Below are positions 1 to 12,315 of a DNA stretch of 64,000 nucleotides, in pieces. The position numbers were made by a program, and so were the translations under genes. Every line of letters starts with the position of its first letter. The stretch's first letter is position 1. The notes under the pieces are model-generated. The model saw nothing but the letters and a program-made list of their open reading frames with translations. It made no database searches and had not been told where the DNA came from. The DNA comes from Celoporthe dispersa (Eukaryota; Ascomycota; Sordariomycetes; Diaporthales; Cryphonectriaceae), in assembly GCA_016584495.1 (NCBI GenBank), contig WAID01000015.1, forward strand, positions 2,294,501 to 2,358,500, in the 5' to 3' direction.

Positions 1-1998
1 CCTATTCCGAAGCCATCGGCGTTGTTGACACCGCGTCTTCTGTCCTGTAAGGACCCGAGAATGTGAGCTGTTCTGTTGCAGAGACATGCGAGGTCGAGTA
101 CCGGAAAGGGAAGGCCGGGGGAGGTGGACACGGATTGCGTGCTCACAAACGGAGCATGTTGACAAAGGTCGGGAGGCGAAATGGGACATCGTGACTTACA
201 AGTCGCAGACGGGAGTCAAAACTCTGCTTCAGGATAGAATGTACGGGGTCGAGGACAAGGTTGGCGAGGAGTAGCTCGTCGCTGCCCTTGTAGACCTGTT
301 TCCGGGGCGGGCGAGATGCGGTCAGCTCGAGTCTGGACCTCCTAGAGGGCTGGGGCTGGTATCGTAGCCGTGCAGAAGAGGCCTCTTACCAGAAAACGAC
401 ACATTGTCGTCTGAGGAGCCCTAGAATGGGCGCACGAGACCGTGAAGAGAGGCGACAAAGGATGTATTCAGCGGGGGAGTGTGCGCGCCAGAGAGAGAGA
501 GAGAGAGAAGGGGGACGGAATGAACCCAAGAGGCGGTCAACTCAGGTTCTTGGTGTTTGTCTGTGCTTTCTTCGATCAGGGGATTCGAATTGCCATTGAC
601 TGGAGAGTCCTCAGCAATCCGTAGACAAGTGCGGCAGAAAGCGTGTTCGTATCTAGGGTAGGCTCTGCGTGCTGCAGATATTGTTGGTCGCTGGGAGTGG
701 AAGACACTTTTTGAGAGTCACAAGTCTCGAGAGAACTAATGGAGGGTTGGTTGTGTGGAGAGCTTGTGACGTTCTGCAGGTACGGTACGGGATGCTGGGC
801 CTGGGGCAATGCAGTCTTAAATGGTACCCCGGCCCTGCCAGCCCTGCCCTGCCCAGGTCTGCCAGGCCAGGCTTGGCTGGAGCCCACAGGTGGTTTCCGG
901 CAGTGGTCCTGAGGCTCCAGCCCACTACCGCTAACAGTCCCTGAAGAAACTGGCAGGGGTGATCGACCAGGCGAATGGCGCGATCGACCACTGGGGTTCT
1001 AGAAAAGAAACCCGAGAGCGCGGGAAGGGCGATGCGCAGGGATTCCGCCTGGCTGTGGGCTGACACGTACAGAACCACGAGCCAAGGGTCGAAGGTGCGG
1101 ATGCCAGATGGGGGGACGGGGACCTTTAGTGAGGGAAGACGTGATGTGGGAAATATCTGATGTAATAGGACACAAACGGGGGGTGGAAGGTGTCATGATG
1201 CTGGGAGGGAGATTGCAGATTGCGCTCGGTCCAAAAAAGTCTATGTAATTGTGTACTCTTACTAGTAATGTGCACATGAACAAGTACTGAACCTGGCATG
1301 TACGGATCTCGTACTAGGAAGACCACACGCAAGCAGGTAACGTGTGGGTATGGTGGCTCTTGTGTAGTAAGATGATGACGATTTAAACCTAAGTTTTCAT
1401 CCATCCCTCTCTCTCTCTCTCTTGCTGTGGGACGCGTTCACAGTATATGTCGTAAATGATCTTGCTGTGATCATGTGGAAGCTGTGTCAGGGAGCCATCG
1501 CGAATTTGTTTTTTTTTTCTTTCTTCTCTCGTTCTTCTTCCTTCGCTGCCGACAAACCGGGCGTTGCCCCTGCCGTGCCCTGAGCTTGCTGCTCGTGTGA
1601 CGCTGAATGGCGCTGATGAAGATTTAGAAGAATTGCCATGTTCTAGAAATAGTCACCAGGCATAGCTGCAACAACCCCCCACCTGCCTACCCCTGCAGCG
1701 CCAGCCAGTCAGTCCCAAAGATCGAGGCGTTATGTAAGCGAGAGAGCTGGCGCTGCCGTTCAGGGGAATCACGCCGATCAACCGATTCGACGGCCTCTGC
1801 ACAACCCATCAACAAATTATTCACTCGTCTTGTTCGTTCACACAGGACAGCGTCAGGCGCCTGCCGACCCCTCCTCCATGTGTTCCTCGGAATCTACAAG
1901 CCGTGCCATATGAGATGTTCAGAGGCTTTCGGATAAACCAGATCCCTTAGCTGTTCTTCCCTCCCCCCCTCCACTTCCTCCGGCTGGACAGAGCGAAG
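1..1998. other. Region upstream of SWA2, no gene recognised
   Basis: Only short open frames in all six frames, none resembling a known protein or showing convincing splice structure. It holds a GA dinucleotide run at about 490-508, a CCTGCC-rich patch near 830-880 and a CT run near 1408-1422. The pyrimidine-rich stretch from about 1500 to 1998 is probably the promoter and 5' leader of the SWA2-like gene. The left part may be the flank of a gene outside the window. Confidence 0.5.
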
Positions 1999-4879
1999 AT
2001 GGATGATCTAGCGGGCATGGACTGGTCGACACCGGCCTCGTCCACCAACAATGCCCAGAAGAAACCACCCATGAACCCCTCGAGCGCATTCGGCTCCTTC
2101 CCCTCCCTCCAACCGACCCCTTCGCCCTTCGCCTCCGGTCGAAACACCCCTCTCTCTGTCAACATCTCTGGCCAGGTCAGCGGTGGTAGCGGGGTCAAAG
2201 CCCCTGCGGCGGCGGCGGCGGCGTCGTCGACAGCGGGTAAGCCTTCTCAGGATGCCTTCAGCAACCTGATGTCTATGAGCTCTGGCAAGAGCAACGCGAG
2301 CATGAGCCTGGCGGAGCGGCAGAAACAGCTCGAGGCGGAGAAGCTGAAGAAGCTGCAGGAGAAGCAGAAGCAGCACCAGGCGGCCTACGGCGACGGACAG
2401 TTCTGGGATAGTCTGGGCCGGGGCTCGACCCCGACAGGCGTCTCGAGGACAGCATCTCCGCTGGCACATGGTGCGGGCCCCGTACTCCCGGGTCACAACG
2501 GCAAGACCGAGTCCGACGACGATCTGTTCGCGGCGTTCAACAAGGATACAAAGGTCGATAACGCGAGCCACTATCCACCCCCTGCCCAACCAGCCTCGGG
2601 GAAGAATACCCCTAGTCTAGACCTCAGTAACCCCAGCGCGTGGTCACAACCGGCCCTCTCGGATAGCGCCAACGGCGGTTTTCACAACGACGACGATCCT
2701 TTCGGCCTGAGCCAGCTTCAAGCCAAGTCGAGACCGGGCGCGAGACCTGCTCCGGCACCAACAAGTGCGGATGAGGAGGAGGACGATGACCTCTTGGGAG
2801 ATCTGGGAAGGCCCGTAGATGAGGTGCGCAAGAAGCAAGAAGCTCAAAGACGAAAGGCACCGCCGCCCGAACCAGAGCCTGGCAAACCAATAGAGGACTC
2901 AGACTCGACCTCGAGCGATGGCGAGCCCGAGGTGAGGCCACGGGGCGGGAACGATCCGTTTGATAAAGCTGTTGCGCAGATGATGGACATGGGCTTCTCT
3001 CCTGAAGACTCAAGGAGGGGTTTGACTGAGAGCGGCGCAGGCCTGAATGTGCAGGCAGCCGTGAGCTACTTGCTCAACGATGCGCACCAGAAGGCGAAGG
3101 AGAAGACGCAGGGGAGGTCCTCCCCAGCAGTGAACCCGGAGAGGTCGTCGAGCCGAGCCAGGAATGCAGGCCCTGCGTGGATGAATGAGGAGCATCCGAG
3201 TAGGCATGAGAACCGATCTCCAGCGGGTGGCGATGTTGATTTTGCGAAACAAGCCGCGGCGATGGGCACCAACTTCTTGAAGACAGCAAATAAGTTTTGG
3301 AGCGCCGGGCAAAAGAAGGTCCAGAAGGCCGTCGCCGAGTTCCAAGAGGGCCCAGCTGACCCCAGCCAGCCCAAGTGGATGAGGTCTGTACAGCAGGACA
3401 GGACCGGCGAAAGCAACAGGGCACAGCGAGCCCACGATGCCACTGACGAAGCTGCGATGCTTGACTCCCGGTGCGCGGCCAGAAAGACAGTCCAGGAGGA
3501 ATCAGCCACCCCCGGCCGAGCCTCACCGGACAGCATCGCGGGACCAGTCACCCGCGCTGTCAACAGTCTCGAGCCGTAGTGCTTCCATTCCCAGGTGGCA
3601 ACAAGACCCCAAGAGCCGCCTCAACAAGCAGGCCATCGAGGAGCAGAGCTCACAAGCCTATATCAGCCCTGCAAGGAGAAAGAAGACAACGCCTCAGCCG
3701 CCAGCAGAGTCCAGACCTCAGCTCACAGAAGAGCCAGACCTCTTCAGCACCCAGGCTCCTCCTGCACGCAGTCTTCCTAGCCGCTCTGCTCAGCCCTCGC
3801 CCCGGCCAGCTCCCGCTGCTGCCCCACCTCCGCGAAAGACACCTACGCCTCGTCCGGCACCGCCTGCTCGGAAGATTCCACCGCTTGACCCGTCGGCGCT
3901 GCAGACCTCCACACGCCACAGAGTGGACGGTACAGCCCACTTCAAGAGAGGCGACTATGCCTCGGCCCATGCCTCATACTCGTCCTCGCTCTCGGCAGTT
4001 CCAGACACCCACCCACTGGCAATCGTCATCCTCTGCAACCGCGCTCTGACGGCCCTCAAGACAGGCGAACCAAGACAAGCCGTTGCGGATGCGGACGCAG
4101 CTATACAGCTCATCGGGCCGAGCAATGGTGAGGGCGAACAAGTCCCCCTTGCAGGATGGGACAGGCGAGAAGCGCGACATGAAGGATCTCTACGGCAAGG
4201 CTCTCACCCGCAAGGCCGAGGCCCTTGAGCAGATGGAGAAATGGGCCGACGCTGGGGTCGTCTGGCAATCCTGCGTCGAGTCTGGTGTGGGCGGCCCTAC
4301 GGCAATTGCAGGGCGTCAACGGTGCCAGAAGGCTCTCGCACCTAAGCCTGCCAAGCCAGCATCAAAGCCTGCCACGCCGCGCCCAAGACCCCGTCCCACA
4401 CCCAAGACTGCGGCCTCGGGCGATTCTGAGGCCGTGAGCCGTCTGCAGGCAGCCAACAAGGCTGCCGATGCCGCCGACGCCGAGAAGTTCGCCCTGTCAG
4501 ATCAGGTCGACGCCCGGATCGCAGCGTGGCGCGACGGGAAGCGTGAGAACCTGCGCGCGCTGCTGGCGAGCCTGGACCAGGTGCTGTGGGAAGGCAGCGG
4601 GTGGAAGAAGGTCGGCCTCCATGAGCTCGTGATGGCAAATCGCGTCAAGATCGTGTACATGAAGGCTATTGCCAAGACGCATCCAGACAAGGTGAGTACA
4701 CCCCCCTCTTTCGTTCTTTCATGGCCATGGTCTCCTTGACCCACATGGGTGGTGCTGATAGGAAGTATGTTGTACAGCTGCCCCAAGATGCAAGCACCGA
4801 GGTCCGCATGATCGCGGGCACCGTATTCTCGACCCTGAATGAGAGCTGGGACAAATTCAAAGCAGAGAATGGGCTGTGA
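1999..4879 (+). CDS. SWA2: Auxilin-like clathrin-uncoating J protein (Swa2)
   Basis: Auxilin-type cofactor that recruits Hsp70 to strip clathrin from coated vesicles. Domain order fits fungal Swa2. A low-complexity N-terminus with acidic DDLF/DDPF-type patches comes first, then a UBA domain at about residues 318-365 (core MMDMGFSPEDSRRGL), TPR repeats encoded at about 3920-4310, and a C-terminal J domain with the HPD triad just before a splice site. The intron is 4692-4777 (GTGAGT..ACAG); the last exon gives 34 codons to a TGA at 4879. Two one-base frame breaks interrupt the first exon, at CCC 3467-3469 and CCCCC 4144-4148. Each reads through if one C is ignored, giving about 930 residues. 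The start at 1999 is the first ATG of the open frame. The frame breaks look like sequence error rather than decay, because UBA, TPR and J domains are all well kept. Confidence 0.86.
4692..4777 (+). other. Intron in SWA2
   Basis: GTGAGT donor directly after the HPDK codons and a TGTACAG acceptor. Removal joins the J-domain helix carrying HPD to the conserved C-terminal helix that starts LPQDAST. Confidence 0.8.
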
Positions 4880-5710
4880 TTTTTTTGTTGTTGTGAATTT
4901 TGAGGTTGAGAGCGAAGCGGATATCTAGATACCTGACATAGATGAACAATTGGCACCGGGTTGGAACCCCTTCTACACGACTGATCATCTTCTGGAGATA
5001 AGTATTGTGGTGAATGAACCCTTGTAGGTCCAGGCCATTCAGGCCGGCGTCGAGCTTGCATACTTTGTGAGGATAAGGTGTGTGTAGGATGCAATAGTAC
5101 GTCTTCCACAAGCCACATCCGTCTTCACAACATCAGTACAATATCACACATTCTTGTCCGTGTCCCCGCCCTCTTTCCGTTGAAAGAAATATAGGGTATC
5201 ATAGTACAGTTCTCATTTTTTTCTCTTTCTTGTCTTGTAGAAAGAACCAGTTCCGAAAGGCTGTTTGGACGAGGTAGCCTAATCCCGAGCCACGCAAACA
5301 CGCAAACAAGATGCTCCCTAACTGAGTATATTCCCGAAACGCCGTCGCAATGAAAGATTCCCCCTCACGCCCCCTTTTTATGAGCCCTCGCTCTTGCCAT
5401 TTCCCGCTGTTGCTCGCTGAAAGCCACCGAGGGGCGGAGAACAGTCCCATGTCGTACAACGCTTCAGGGACCTCCACGTTGATATGTGGCCAGTGTCGAT
5501 CGAGCGTCGTCGTCCTAAGTCGTAATGAGGCTTTTCATCTTTTCCCCTATTGATTCAAGTCCATGCTTCTGAGAGTTTGTGGGACCTCGAGCCAGGCTCA
5601 CGGGACAAGTGCAAGTCATGACATCGCAATATCACGACGTCACATGCTTCAACCGTCGCTCCAGAGTACAGTGGCTCGTCATCGGGTCCCTGTGTCACAC
5701 ACTCTCTCTC
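4880..5710. other. Convergent 3' region between SWA2 and RPC4
   Basis: Both flanking genes end here. It holds TTTTTTGTTGTTGTG and other T-rich stretches suited to 3' UTRs. No coding signal was seen. Confidence 0.5.
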
Positions 5711-7445
5711 TTACATTCCTGATTCCTCCATGTCCGTGCCCTCAGGGGCAGCACCAACGCCCCAGGGAGGCAGCTGGCTTGGGTCCACGATCCAAGGCTT
5801 CACGTCCGACCAGTGCGGGACAGCATTGAACTTGCCGGCAACGGCACCCATGCCGTATGCCGTGCCGTGGAAGCCGTCCGGGTGCTTCTCGTCGTCCTCC
5901 ACGGTGACAACTGCCTCGCGGTAGTGGGAGACAGGGATGCCCGACTCGCAGTCAAATAGCATGCCGCCCCAGTCGATCTGCATCTTGCCCGACTTGCGTA
6001 TGATGAGCTTGCCGACGAAGCCAGAGAGCTCCTCCTCATGCTCGGGCTGGTCCTTACCGTTGTCAATACCGGCGCCGCCATCGTCTTCATCCTTGATGTC
6101 GTCAGCGGCGGTCAGGTCGACTGGCTTGTCGGGCTTGTTGTGGGAGGGTGCGTTGAGCATGACCACGTCGTCATCATCGGGCTCGTCCTTAACTGCGCTC
6201 TTTGTGGCGCCCGTCTTCTCAACTTTGTAGAGGGGTGGCATGACAGGAGGGAACTGCCACAGGTAGATAGCACCCTCGGCGATTAGGGGCTTGCGCTCGG
6301 TCTTGTCCTCCTTGGACTCGTCGTCGGAGTCATCGTCGCTGACAACACCAAAGAGCTTACGCTGGTAAGCCATCTTCTCCGCGTCGAGGCGATCCTCGTC
6401 GTCCTTGTACTTCATCCTTCGCTTCATGTCCTTGGCCTGTATCTTCTTCTCGGCGCGGCGTCGGGTGAGCATGTCGATCTCGGTGATCTCTTCGCCTTCG
6501 ATCTTAACGCGGGGAGGGTCCTTGACACCAGGCCACTTGCGGTCATCGTCTATCGTCTCGACGTCGTTCTCATTGTAAAAGACATCGCCGTCATCGGAAT
6601 TATCGCCAGAGGAGACAAGCAGTGGTTCGCCTCGCTCAGCAGCCTCGACCTCCTCAGTCGTGGCAATCTCGGGCTGATCAGGTTCCTTGGGGTCCTCGCG
6701 AAACATGCCCTTTGGCAGAAGAACAGGTGTGCCCTCCTTGCTCTTCATCGTCTCGTCGTCGTCGTCTATTGTTATGAACTCGGCGATCTTGTCAGTGTTC
6801 ATGCGGCGGCCGGTTGGTCGAGAAGACTCGGCGTTGTAGGTCATGAGTCCGTTTTCTTTCTTCAAACCGCCACCGTGGGCAGACGAAGTGCCTGGACTGC
6901 TTCTGCCGGCAGAAGGCGCATCGTACAGGCGACCAAAGCTGCTAGGGCCACCGCCTAGCTATCGTTAGCACCGCGGTTATCATGCACGAAGCTCGGATGG
7001 AAGGAAGACCTACGATTACTGGAAGCCTGGATCGTGGAGCCAAACCCGCCCGCTCCACCACGTATTATACGGTCGAATCCAGCCGGAGGACCGCCTCGAG
7101 CTCGACGGCCACCGCCACGACCGCCGCGGGCTGCCCGCTGGAGGCGCGCATCGACCGCAGCTTTCGTCTCTTGCTTGGCCGACTCCTTGGCCGCGATCGT
7201 ATCCCGATCGAGTTGGGATCTTCGGATGGCTCGGGGCAGGAATCGGCCGGCGGCGGCAGCTCCTCGGGCAGAGGCGCGCGCTGGTGTGGATCGGGTCGTA
7301 GGAGGAGCGGAGGTCGGAGTGTCAGCTTGAGCGGTTGAGGAAGCAGTGGCGTCAACAGCCTCTGAAGAGGAGGGCTGGCCCGCGGGGGCCTCTGTCATCT
7401 GGACATCGGCGACAGTAGGGGGAGTGGCATCTTCAGGAGCTGTCG

Positions 7446-7485
<40 letters not shown>

Positions 7486-7581
7486 GCCGCCACGGGCAGA
7501 TCGAGACCCTCGACCTCGGCCACGAGTGCCTCTGCCTCTGCCACCTCTTGCGCTGCCACGCGCCGTACCCTCACCAGCCAT
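5711..7581 (-). CDS. RPC53: RNA polymerase III subunit RPC4 (Rpc53)
   Basis: Subunit of RNA polymerase III, part of the TFIIF-like Rpc4/Rpc5 heterodimer used in initiation and termination at tRNA and 5S genes. The recognisable part is the C-terminal RPC4 domain: a GKLIIRKSGKMQIDWGG strand pair, then the final stretch ending in a DVKPWIVDPSQLPPWG-like motif. Exon 1 is 7581-7014 and exon 2 is 6954-5711, joined across a 59-nt intron (GTAGGT..CTAG) in phase 1; the product is 603 residues. The N-terminus is Gly/Arg-rich (RGRG repeats) and carries a run of 13 alanines from a CAG/GCA repeat. The middle is acidic with lysine-rich patches, as usual for this subunit. It is transcribed away from UreD across about 430 bp. 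Confidence 0.86.
7448..7484. repeat. GCA trinucleotide repeat inside RPC4
   Basis: Twelve copies of GCA on the plus strand. Read from the gene strand it encodes most of a 13-alanine run near residue 40 of the RPC4 protein. Confidence 0.95.
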
Positions 7582-8016
7582 AATGAATGGTTGTTGTCAG
7601 TGATGAGGGGTTGATGAGGGCTGTGTAACGACAGAAGATTATCATCCGACGATGGTGGATTGAGAGAATGCCCAAACTCAAAAGTTCATCTTGAACAAGA
7701 GAAGGTGTCGAGACGAGAAAAGGCACAAGCTTAGTGGGGCACGACTGCTGGAATTTGGAGGAGCGAACAATTTCTTATCAGCGTGCATTATCAGAGAGCA
7801 CATCCATGTCACTAGCCTGCAAGGGTGGCAGGGGGAGCTTGGGGTAGCAGCTCCTTCACTCGATGTCAGAAGGGCTCATTAACATTAACCCCTCCAATGC
7901 CACTGCTCACACCCTGGCTGGAGGCAAACTCCATATCCTACCTACTCTACAACCTCTTCTTGCAAATGAGTACATCTCATCCCTGACTGAAGAGGTCCTC
8001 ACAAAATGTTGATACC
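7582..8016. promoter_or_regulatory. Shared divergent promoter, RPC4 and UreD
   Basis: A 435-bp gap between two divergent start codons. No TATA box or defined operator could be assigned with confidence. Confidence 0.4.
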
Positions 8017-9018
8017 ATGAAGTCTCCCTTTCCTCCCTCAGCCTCCACACCAGGCTCTGGACAGCTCACCAGCGTCCTACTGCCCAACGGGCACTCCCAT
8101 CTCTCCAACATCACCTACCAATACCCCCTCAAACTCATCTCTCCGCCACGCAACATTCAGCAGCACCTCTCAGCGCTCGTCTTCCTCCTCTCATACGGTG
8201 GTGGACTTGTGAGCGGCGACACCGTCACCCTGCGCATCACCGTCAGCGCGAGATCCAAGCTCTCCGTCGTCACGCAGGGCCACACCAAGATCTTCAAGGC
8301 CGCCTCGCCCGAGATCACTACAAGGCAGAACCTGGACGTGCAAGTCGAAGACGGCGCGGCGCTATGTCTCCTCCCGGACCCCGTCCAGCCGTTCGCCGAC
8401 AGCGTCTATGAGCAGAGGCAGACCTTCCGGCTGGAGGGCGAGGGCGCGTCGCTGTGTGTGCTGGACTGGGTGACCCAGGGGCGGAAGGCGAGGGGCGAGG
8501 ATTGGGACCTGATCAGGTGGGTCGGCCGCAACGAGGTGTGGTGGTCCGCCTCTGCCTCGGACAGGGCGAGGCTCCTGGTGCGAGACGCGGTGAAGCTTGA
8601 CGGCAAGGCCTCGCTGTCGCACGTTGTCGGTGAGCTACGAGACGCGATGCATGGCACCGGCATATTCGGGACGCTGATCCTGCGGGGTCCGCTGATGAGA
8701 ACACTGGGTGGCTTCTTCGTCGATGAGTTTGCCGCGCTGCCTCGCATAGGGGCACGGGACTGGCGGAGCGAGGACGCCAAGATGGAGGACGGGCAGGGCG
8801 AGGATGAGGACTCGCACGAGATCTGGCGGGCCGGGAGGCTCAAGCTGGAGAAGGACGAGAGGGTGCTCTGGTCGGCAGCTAGTATTAGGGGCTGTGTCGT
8901 CGTCAAGTTCGCCTCTGCTACGGTCGAGGGTGGCCGCATGTGGATCGGCTCGATGCTGGCCAAGGAGGGAAGCGTCGCAGAGCACTTTGGTGATCAGGCG
9001 CTTCTGTGTGTACACTGA
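8017..9018 (+). CDS. ureD: Urease accessory protein UreD
   Basis: Cytosolic chaperone that, with UreF and UreG, helps load nickel into apo-urease. One uninterrupted frame of 333 residues, close to the family's usual length. The hallmark glycine-rich segment YGGGLVSGDTV lies near residues 67-77, followed by the conserved TQGHTKIFK strand and the PDPVQPFADS segment. The ATG at 8017 is the first in frame and is followed by a typical short basic start. Urease itself is not in the window, so the gene stands alone, as is common in fungi. No odd features. Confidence 0.93.
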   Translation: MKSPFPPSASTPGSGQLTSVLLPNGHSHLSNITYQYPLKLISPPRNIQQHLSALVFLLSYGGGLVSGDTVTLRITVSARSKLSVVTQGHTKIFKAASPEITTRQNLDVQVEDGAALCLLPDPVQPFADSVYEQRQTFRLEGEGASLCVLDWVTQGRKARGEDWDLIRWVGRNEVWWSASASDRARLLVRDAVKLDGKASLSHVVGELRDAMHGTGIFGTLILRGPLMRTLGGFFVDEFAALPRIGARDWRSEDAKMEDGQGEDEDSHEIWRAGRLKLEKDERVLWSAASIRGCVVVKFASATVEGGRMWIGSMLAKEGSVAEHFGDQALLCVH

Positions 9019-9105
9019 AACAGGACAAACATCGTGTCAAAAATCAAAAGTCGTCATTGACTGCCAATAAAAGTACCTGCATGCCAAACTCCTTCGATAT
9101 TATCC

Positions 9106-11195
9106 CTACATATCCATTGACTCGCCCTCGTTGGAGAAGTTGAAACCGCCCTGGTGGCCACCGTTGGCACCAAAGCCAAAGGTGCCGTTGGGACCCTGGG
9201 CCTGCGCCATACCCTCGTCTGCATTCTCATCCTCATCCGAAAAGTACTTCTCAATGATGTTGTACGCCTTCATGTAGATGTCCTCGTTGGCGTTTGTCTG
9301 ACACTCGTGAATCTTTTCCATGCCGCCACACTCTTCAATGAACAGCGCGTACCGGTTGATAGCGTCGGACGCATCACCAGCAGCCTGCTTGTCCAGATCA
9401 CCGACCTTGAGGATGTTCTCGAGACCGTCGAGGGCGACCTGGATGATCTTGTTGTCTGGGCAGATCAGGAGGTCACAGAGGGGCTTGATGCAGCCCTGCT
9501 CGACGAGGTAACGAATCTGGTCGGGCTTCTGAAGACCACCACTGGTCGCATTGCTGATAGCCCAGCAGGCCTCCTTACGTGTCTTCAGGTCTCCATTCGA
9601 CAGAAGGTGGATCAGGGGCGGGATGATGTTGGCGTCGATGACAGCCTGGATCTGGGTCGAGTTGCCTGCTGTGATGTTGGAGATGGTCCAGCATGCCTCC
9701 TTGCGGATGCCGTCCTTGTTAGAGCTCAACAGGGACAGCAGACACGGCAGAGCACCACAGTTGATGATAACCTGGGTCTGCACATCATCGCCCGTGACAA
9801 TGTTTCCAACTGAACGCAGGGCCGGGGTCTGGACGGAGGTCGAGGCGTGCATCAGAAGCTCGACGAGGCGGCGGGGGATGCCTGCTTCGATCACGGCCTG
9901 GATCTTATCGTTGGAGCCGTCGGAGAGGTAGGAGATGGCCCAGCAGGCGTCGATCAGAACCTCATCGTCGAGAGAGTAGACGAGCTTGGACAGGACGGGG
10001 AGAGCGGGAGCAATCTGAGACGAGGCATGTGAGTTTGGGATGCTCGCCAGTACAAGAGCTGAGATGTGGAGAATGGGGCCTTACCGTGTTCCAGTCAGGC
10101 TGTGGTGTCTTGCCACGGCAGAAGTTGCTCAGGGTCCAGGTCGCGTTGCGGAGCATGCTCAGCTTGCGGCTGTCTCCCAGGAGGTTGAGCAGGGGCTTGA
10201 GGGCACCGCAGTTCAACACGTAGTCGCGGCATTGTGGGCTGTCACCGGCAATGTTTCCGAGGGCCCATACGGCCTGCTCGCGCACGTCGGGCTCTGGGCT
10301 GGCGAGAAGCTCGACGAAGATGGGGACGGCACCCGCTTCGATGACCACCTGAGTCTGCGCAGCGCTGCCTGATGCAATATTCGTCAGGGCCCAAGCGGCC
10401 TCGAACTGGACGAGCGTGTGAGGAGATCGAAGAAACTCGACGAAGCGGCTGACGACACCGGTCTTGATGACCTCCTCGATCGGGGGGTTGCGTTCCTTGG
10501 AGAGAAGCTTCCGGAACCGGGTAGTAGCCTGGATCTGTAGCTCGATCTGGTCCGAGAAGACGCCCTGCACCATCTGAGGAAGATCTTCGCTCAACTGCAA
10601 TCAGTTAGCATCGTGACGTCGAAAGTGAAAGTGGGAAAAAAAAAAAAAAAAAAACATATGATAATACACCAGGTATTGCAGCACAGCAGGGCTTATGGGA
10701 TAATCATTCGTGACGATGCAGGGCTAGGGATTCGCGAGTTGGTAGTTGGGTGCGGGTCGGGCCAGGTGGGCTGCGCTGCGCGCGACCCCGTCCCAGACCA
10801 CACGGATGGGGGGGGAGGTGAGGGGTGACGGCGACTGGCGTCGCAAGGACCTCAGGTGCAGCGGCGGCGGGAGGCGAGCAGCGCGCCACAGGCAGCCCTG
10901 CGCGTCCGACACCAGGAGTGCAAACAAGGCTCGAATACCGCGAGATGGTGAATGAACATACCTGTGACTCTGTGGGAGCGGTGTCATCATCGCTATCAGG
11001 CGCGGCACCCAGGGCAGCACCAGGTCGGTCAGCGCCTGTGCCAATGCCTCGTCGCTTGGCCAAGTTCTCCTCCCGCTTCGCCTTGCGGATCTCAACCTGC
11101 TGTTCCTCGCGGCGGCGGCGGACGACATCGGACGCGAAGGCGCCCTTGGCCTTGAACTGGGTGCGACGGTGCTCGGGGATGTACCGCTCAGCCAT
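9106..11195 (-). CDS. SRP1: Importin subunit alpha (karyopherin alpha, Srp1/Kap60)
   Basis: Adaptor that binds classical nuclear localisation signals and links them to importin beta. Three exons (11195-10962, 10594-10085, 10014-9106) give 550 residues, the normal length. Residues 1-60 form the arginine-rich importin-beta-binding domain (MAERYIPEHRRTQFKAKGAF start, then an RRRREEQQ cluster). About ten armadillo repeats follow, with the Trp/Asn pairs that hold NLS lysines visible as AAWALTNIASG, AVWALGNIAGD, ATWTLSNFCRG, ACWAISYLSDG and ACWTISNITAG. The C-terminus is acidic and Gly/Phe-rich, ending in ESMDM, where the exportin Cse1 binds. Introns are 10961-10595 and 10084-10015, with GTATGT and GTAAGG donors. 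The first intron is unusually long for this locus and contains a 19-base A run on the plus strand. Confidence 0.97.
10595..10961 (-). other. Long first intron of importin alpha
   Basis: 367 nt with a GTATGT donor and a GATTGCAG acceptor, splitting the importin-beta-binding domain from the first armadillo repeat. It holds a homopolymer of 19 A (plus strand 10636-10654). Other introns here are mostly 50-120 nt. Confidence 0.85.
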
Positions 11196-12315
11196 GGTCG
11201 CGATGGATGGATGGCTTGGACGTGGAAAGGTATTGGGTTGGTGCCTTGCCTGGCTGGCTGGGATGGTTTGGTCGGTGTTATCGCTGCAGAATGCAGAGGC
11301 AAATGATCCTCGCGGCTAGCAAGGGTGAAAATTTGTGCTCCTTATGCCTACAGGGCAGGAGCAGGAACCGTGATCGTTTGGAATGGATTGCCAGCGACAG
11401 GTCCTTTGTTGTGGCAAGTCGTGGTGGTTGGTGGTGGGTGGTGTCAAGGAAGAATTTTGGGGAGAGGAAGAAGTGACGGCAGTCCAGTATCAAATGGGGC
11501 TTGTGTTTGGGGAGCGGGAGGGAGCTGGTGGAGCTGCAAGGCGCTAAACAAAAAGCCTGACGCAAGGCCCTGGGTGACCTTAGGGCGGTATTGGCTCTGA
11601 ACCCTTGGGTATCAGGCCGTTCTTTTCAGACCCCTCGTCTCGTCACGTCGGTTGTGGCCCGTGCCCTGCCGGTGGGTGAGGTAACTTTCTGCTGCTGCTG
11701 CTCCCCCTGCCCTGCGACCGTACAGTCATACTATGGTAGTTCTATGAGTAAGAAATCATCAGTGGGCTCAGCGCTTCACACAGAATCTCCACCTCAAGCC
11801 CATGGTGGTTCTATAGGTGATATGTACCCTGACACGATAGTGCTTGCTATACGGTCGCACGCTAGGTTAAGAGCTTGGGCCGCATTCGGTGTTTTCTATT
11901 GCTTTCTTTCTCTTACTAACAGCAGACGGCCTAATGTCTGTGTGGATATGATAACGGCTCTCCGACAGGACTCAGGCCAACCCAGGCGATCGCTAACCCA
12001 CCCCCCCCCCAAGAAACCCCTGTATGTACTGACCGACCCGTTTTTGCCCCTTCTATTATACCAGGTACTATAGTACAGACGCGTCGGCGCGTCATCTCAA
12101 TGAATATGGTTGAAGGTTGTCTTCGGGATGAAAGGCTTCACAACACAGATGCTCTAAATGCATAAACGCGCAACAGAATGGAAAGCCTCATGGACAAGGC
12201 TCACTTACAATATTCTTGATTTAATACCTTATCAGTCTTTTTTCCGTTCTTCTTCCTTGTTCTTTCAGCAGCCCTCCCTACAAGGCATCCACTGTTCATC
12301 CCTTCCACCCGCATC
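11196..12315. promoter_or_regulatory. Divergent intergenic region, importin alpha and POT1
   Basis: About 1.1 kb between two start codons pointing away from each other, so it should hold both promoters. The part next to POT1 (12220-12290) is pyrimidine-rich (TTTTTTCCGTTCTTCTTCC). A run of ten Cs occurs near 12001-12010. No coding signal was seen. Confidence 0.45.

Noticed and set aside
580..600. GGGGATTCGAATTGCC as a tRNA B-box
   Set aside because: There is no matching A-box, acceptor stem or anticodon arm upstream.
2008..2589. 193-codon minus-strand frame opposite SWA2
   Set aside because: Arg/Leu-rich shadow of the GC-rich coding strand with no domain.
4128..4154. GT..AG segment of 27 nt at the second SWA2 frame break, as an intron
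   Set aside because: It is far too short to splice, and being a multiple of three it would not correct the frame. Ignoring one C in CCCCC does.
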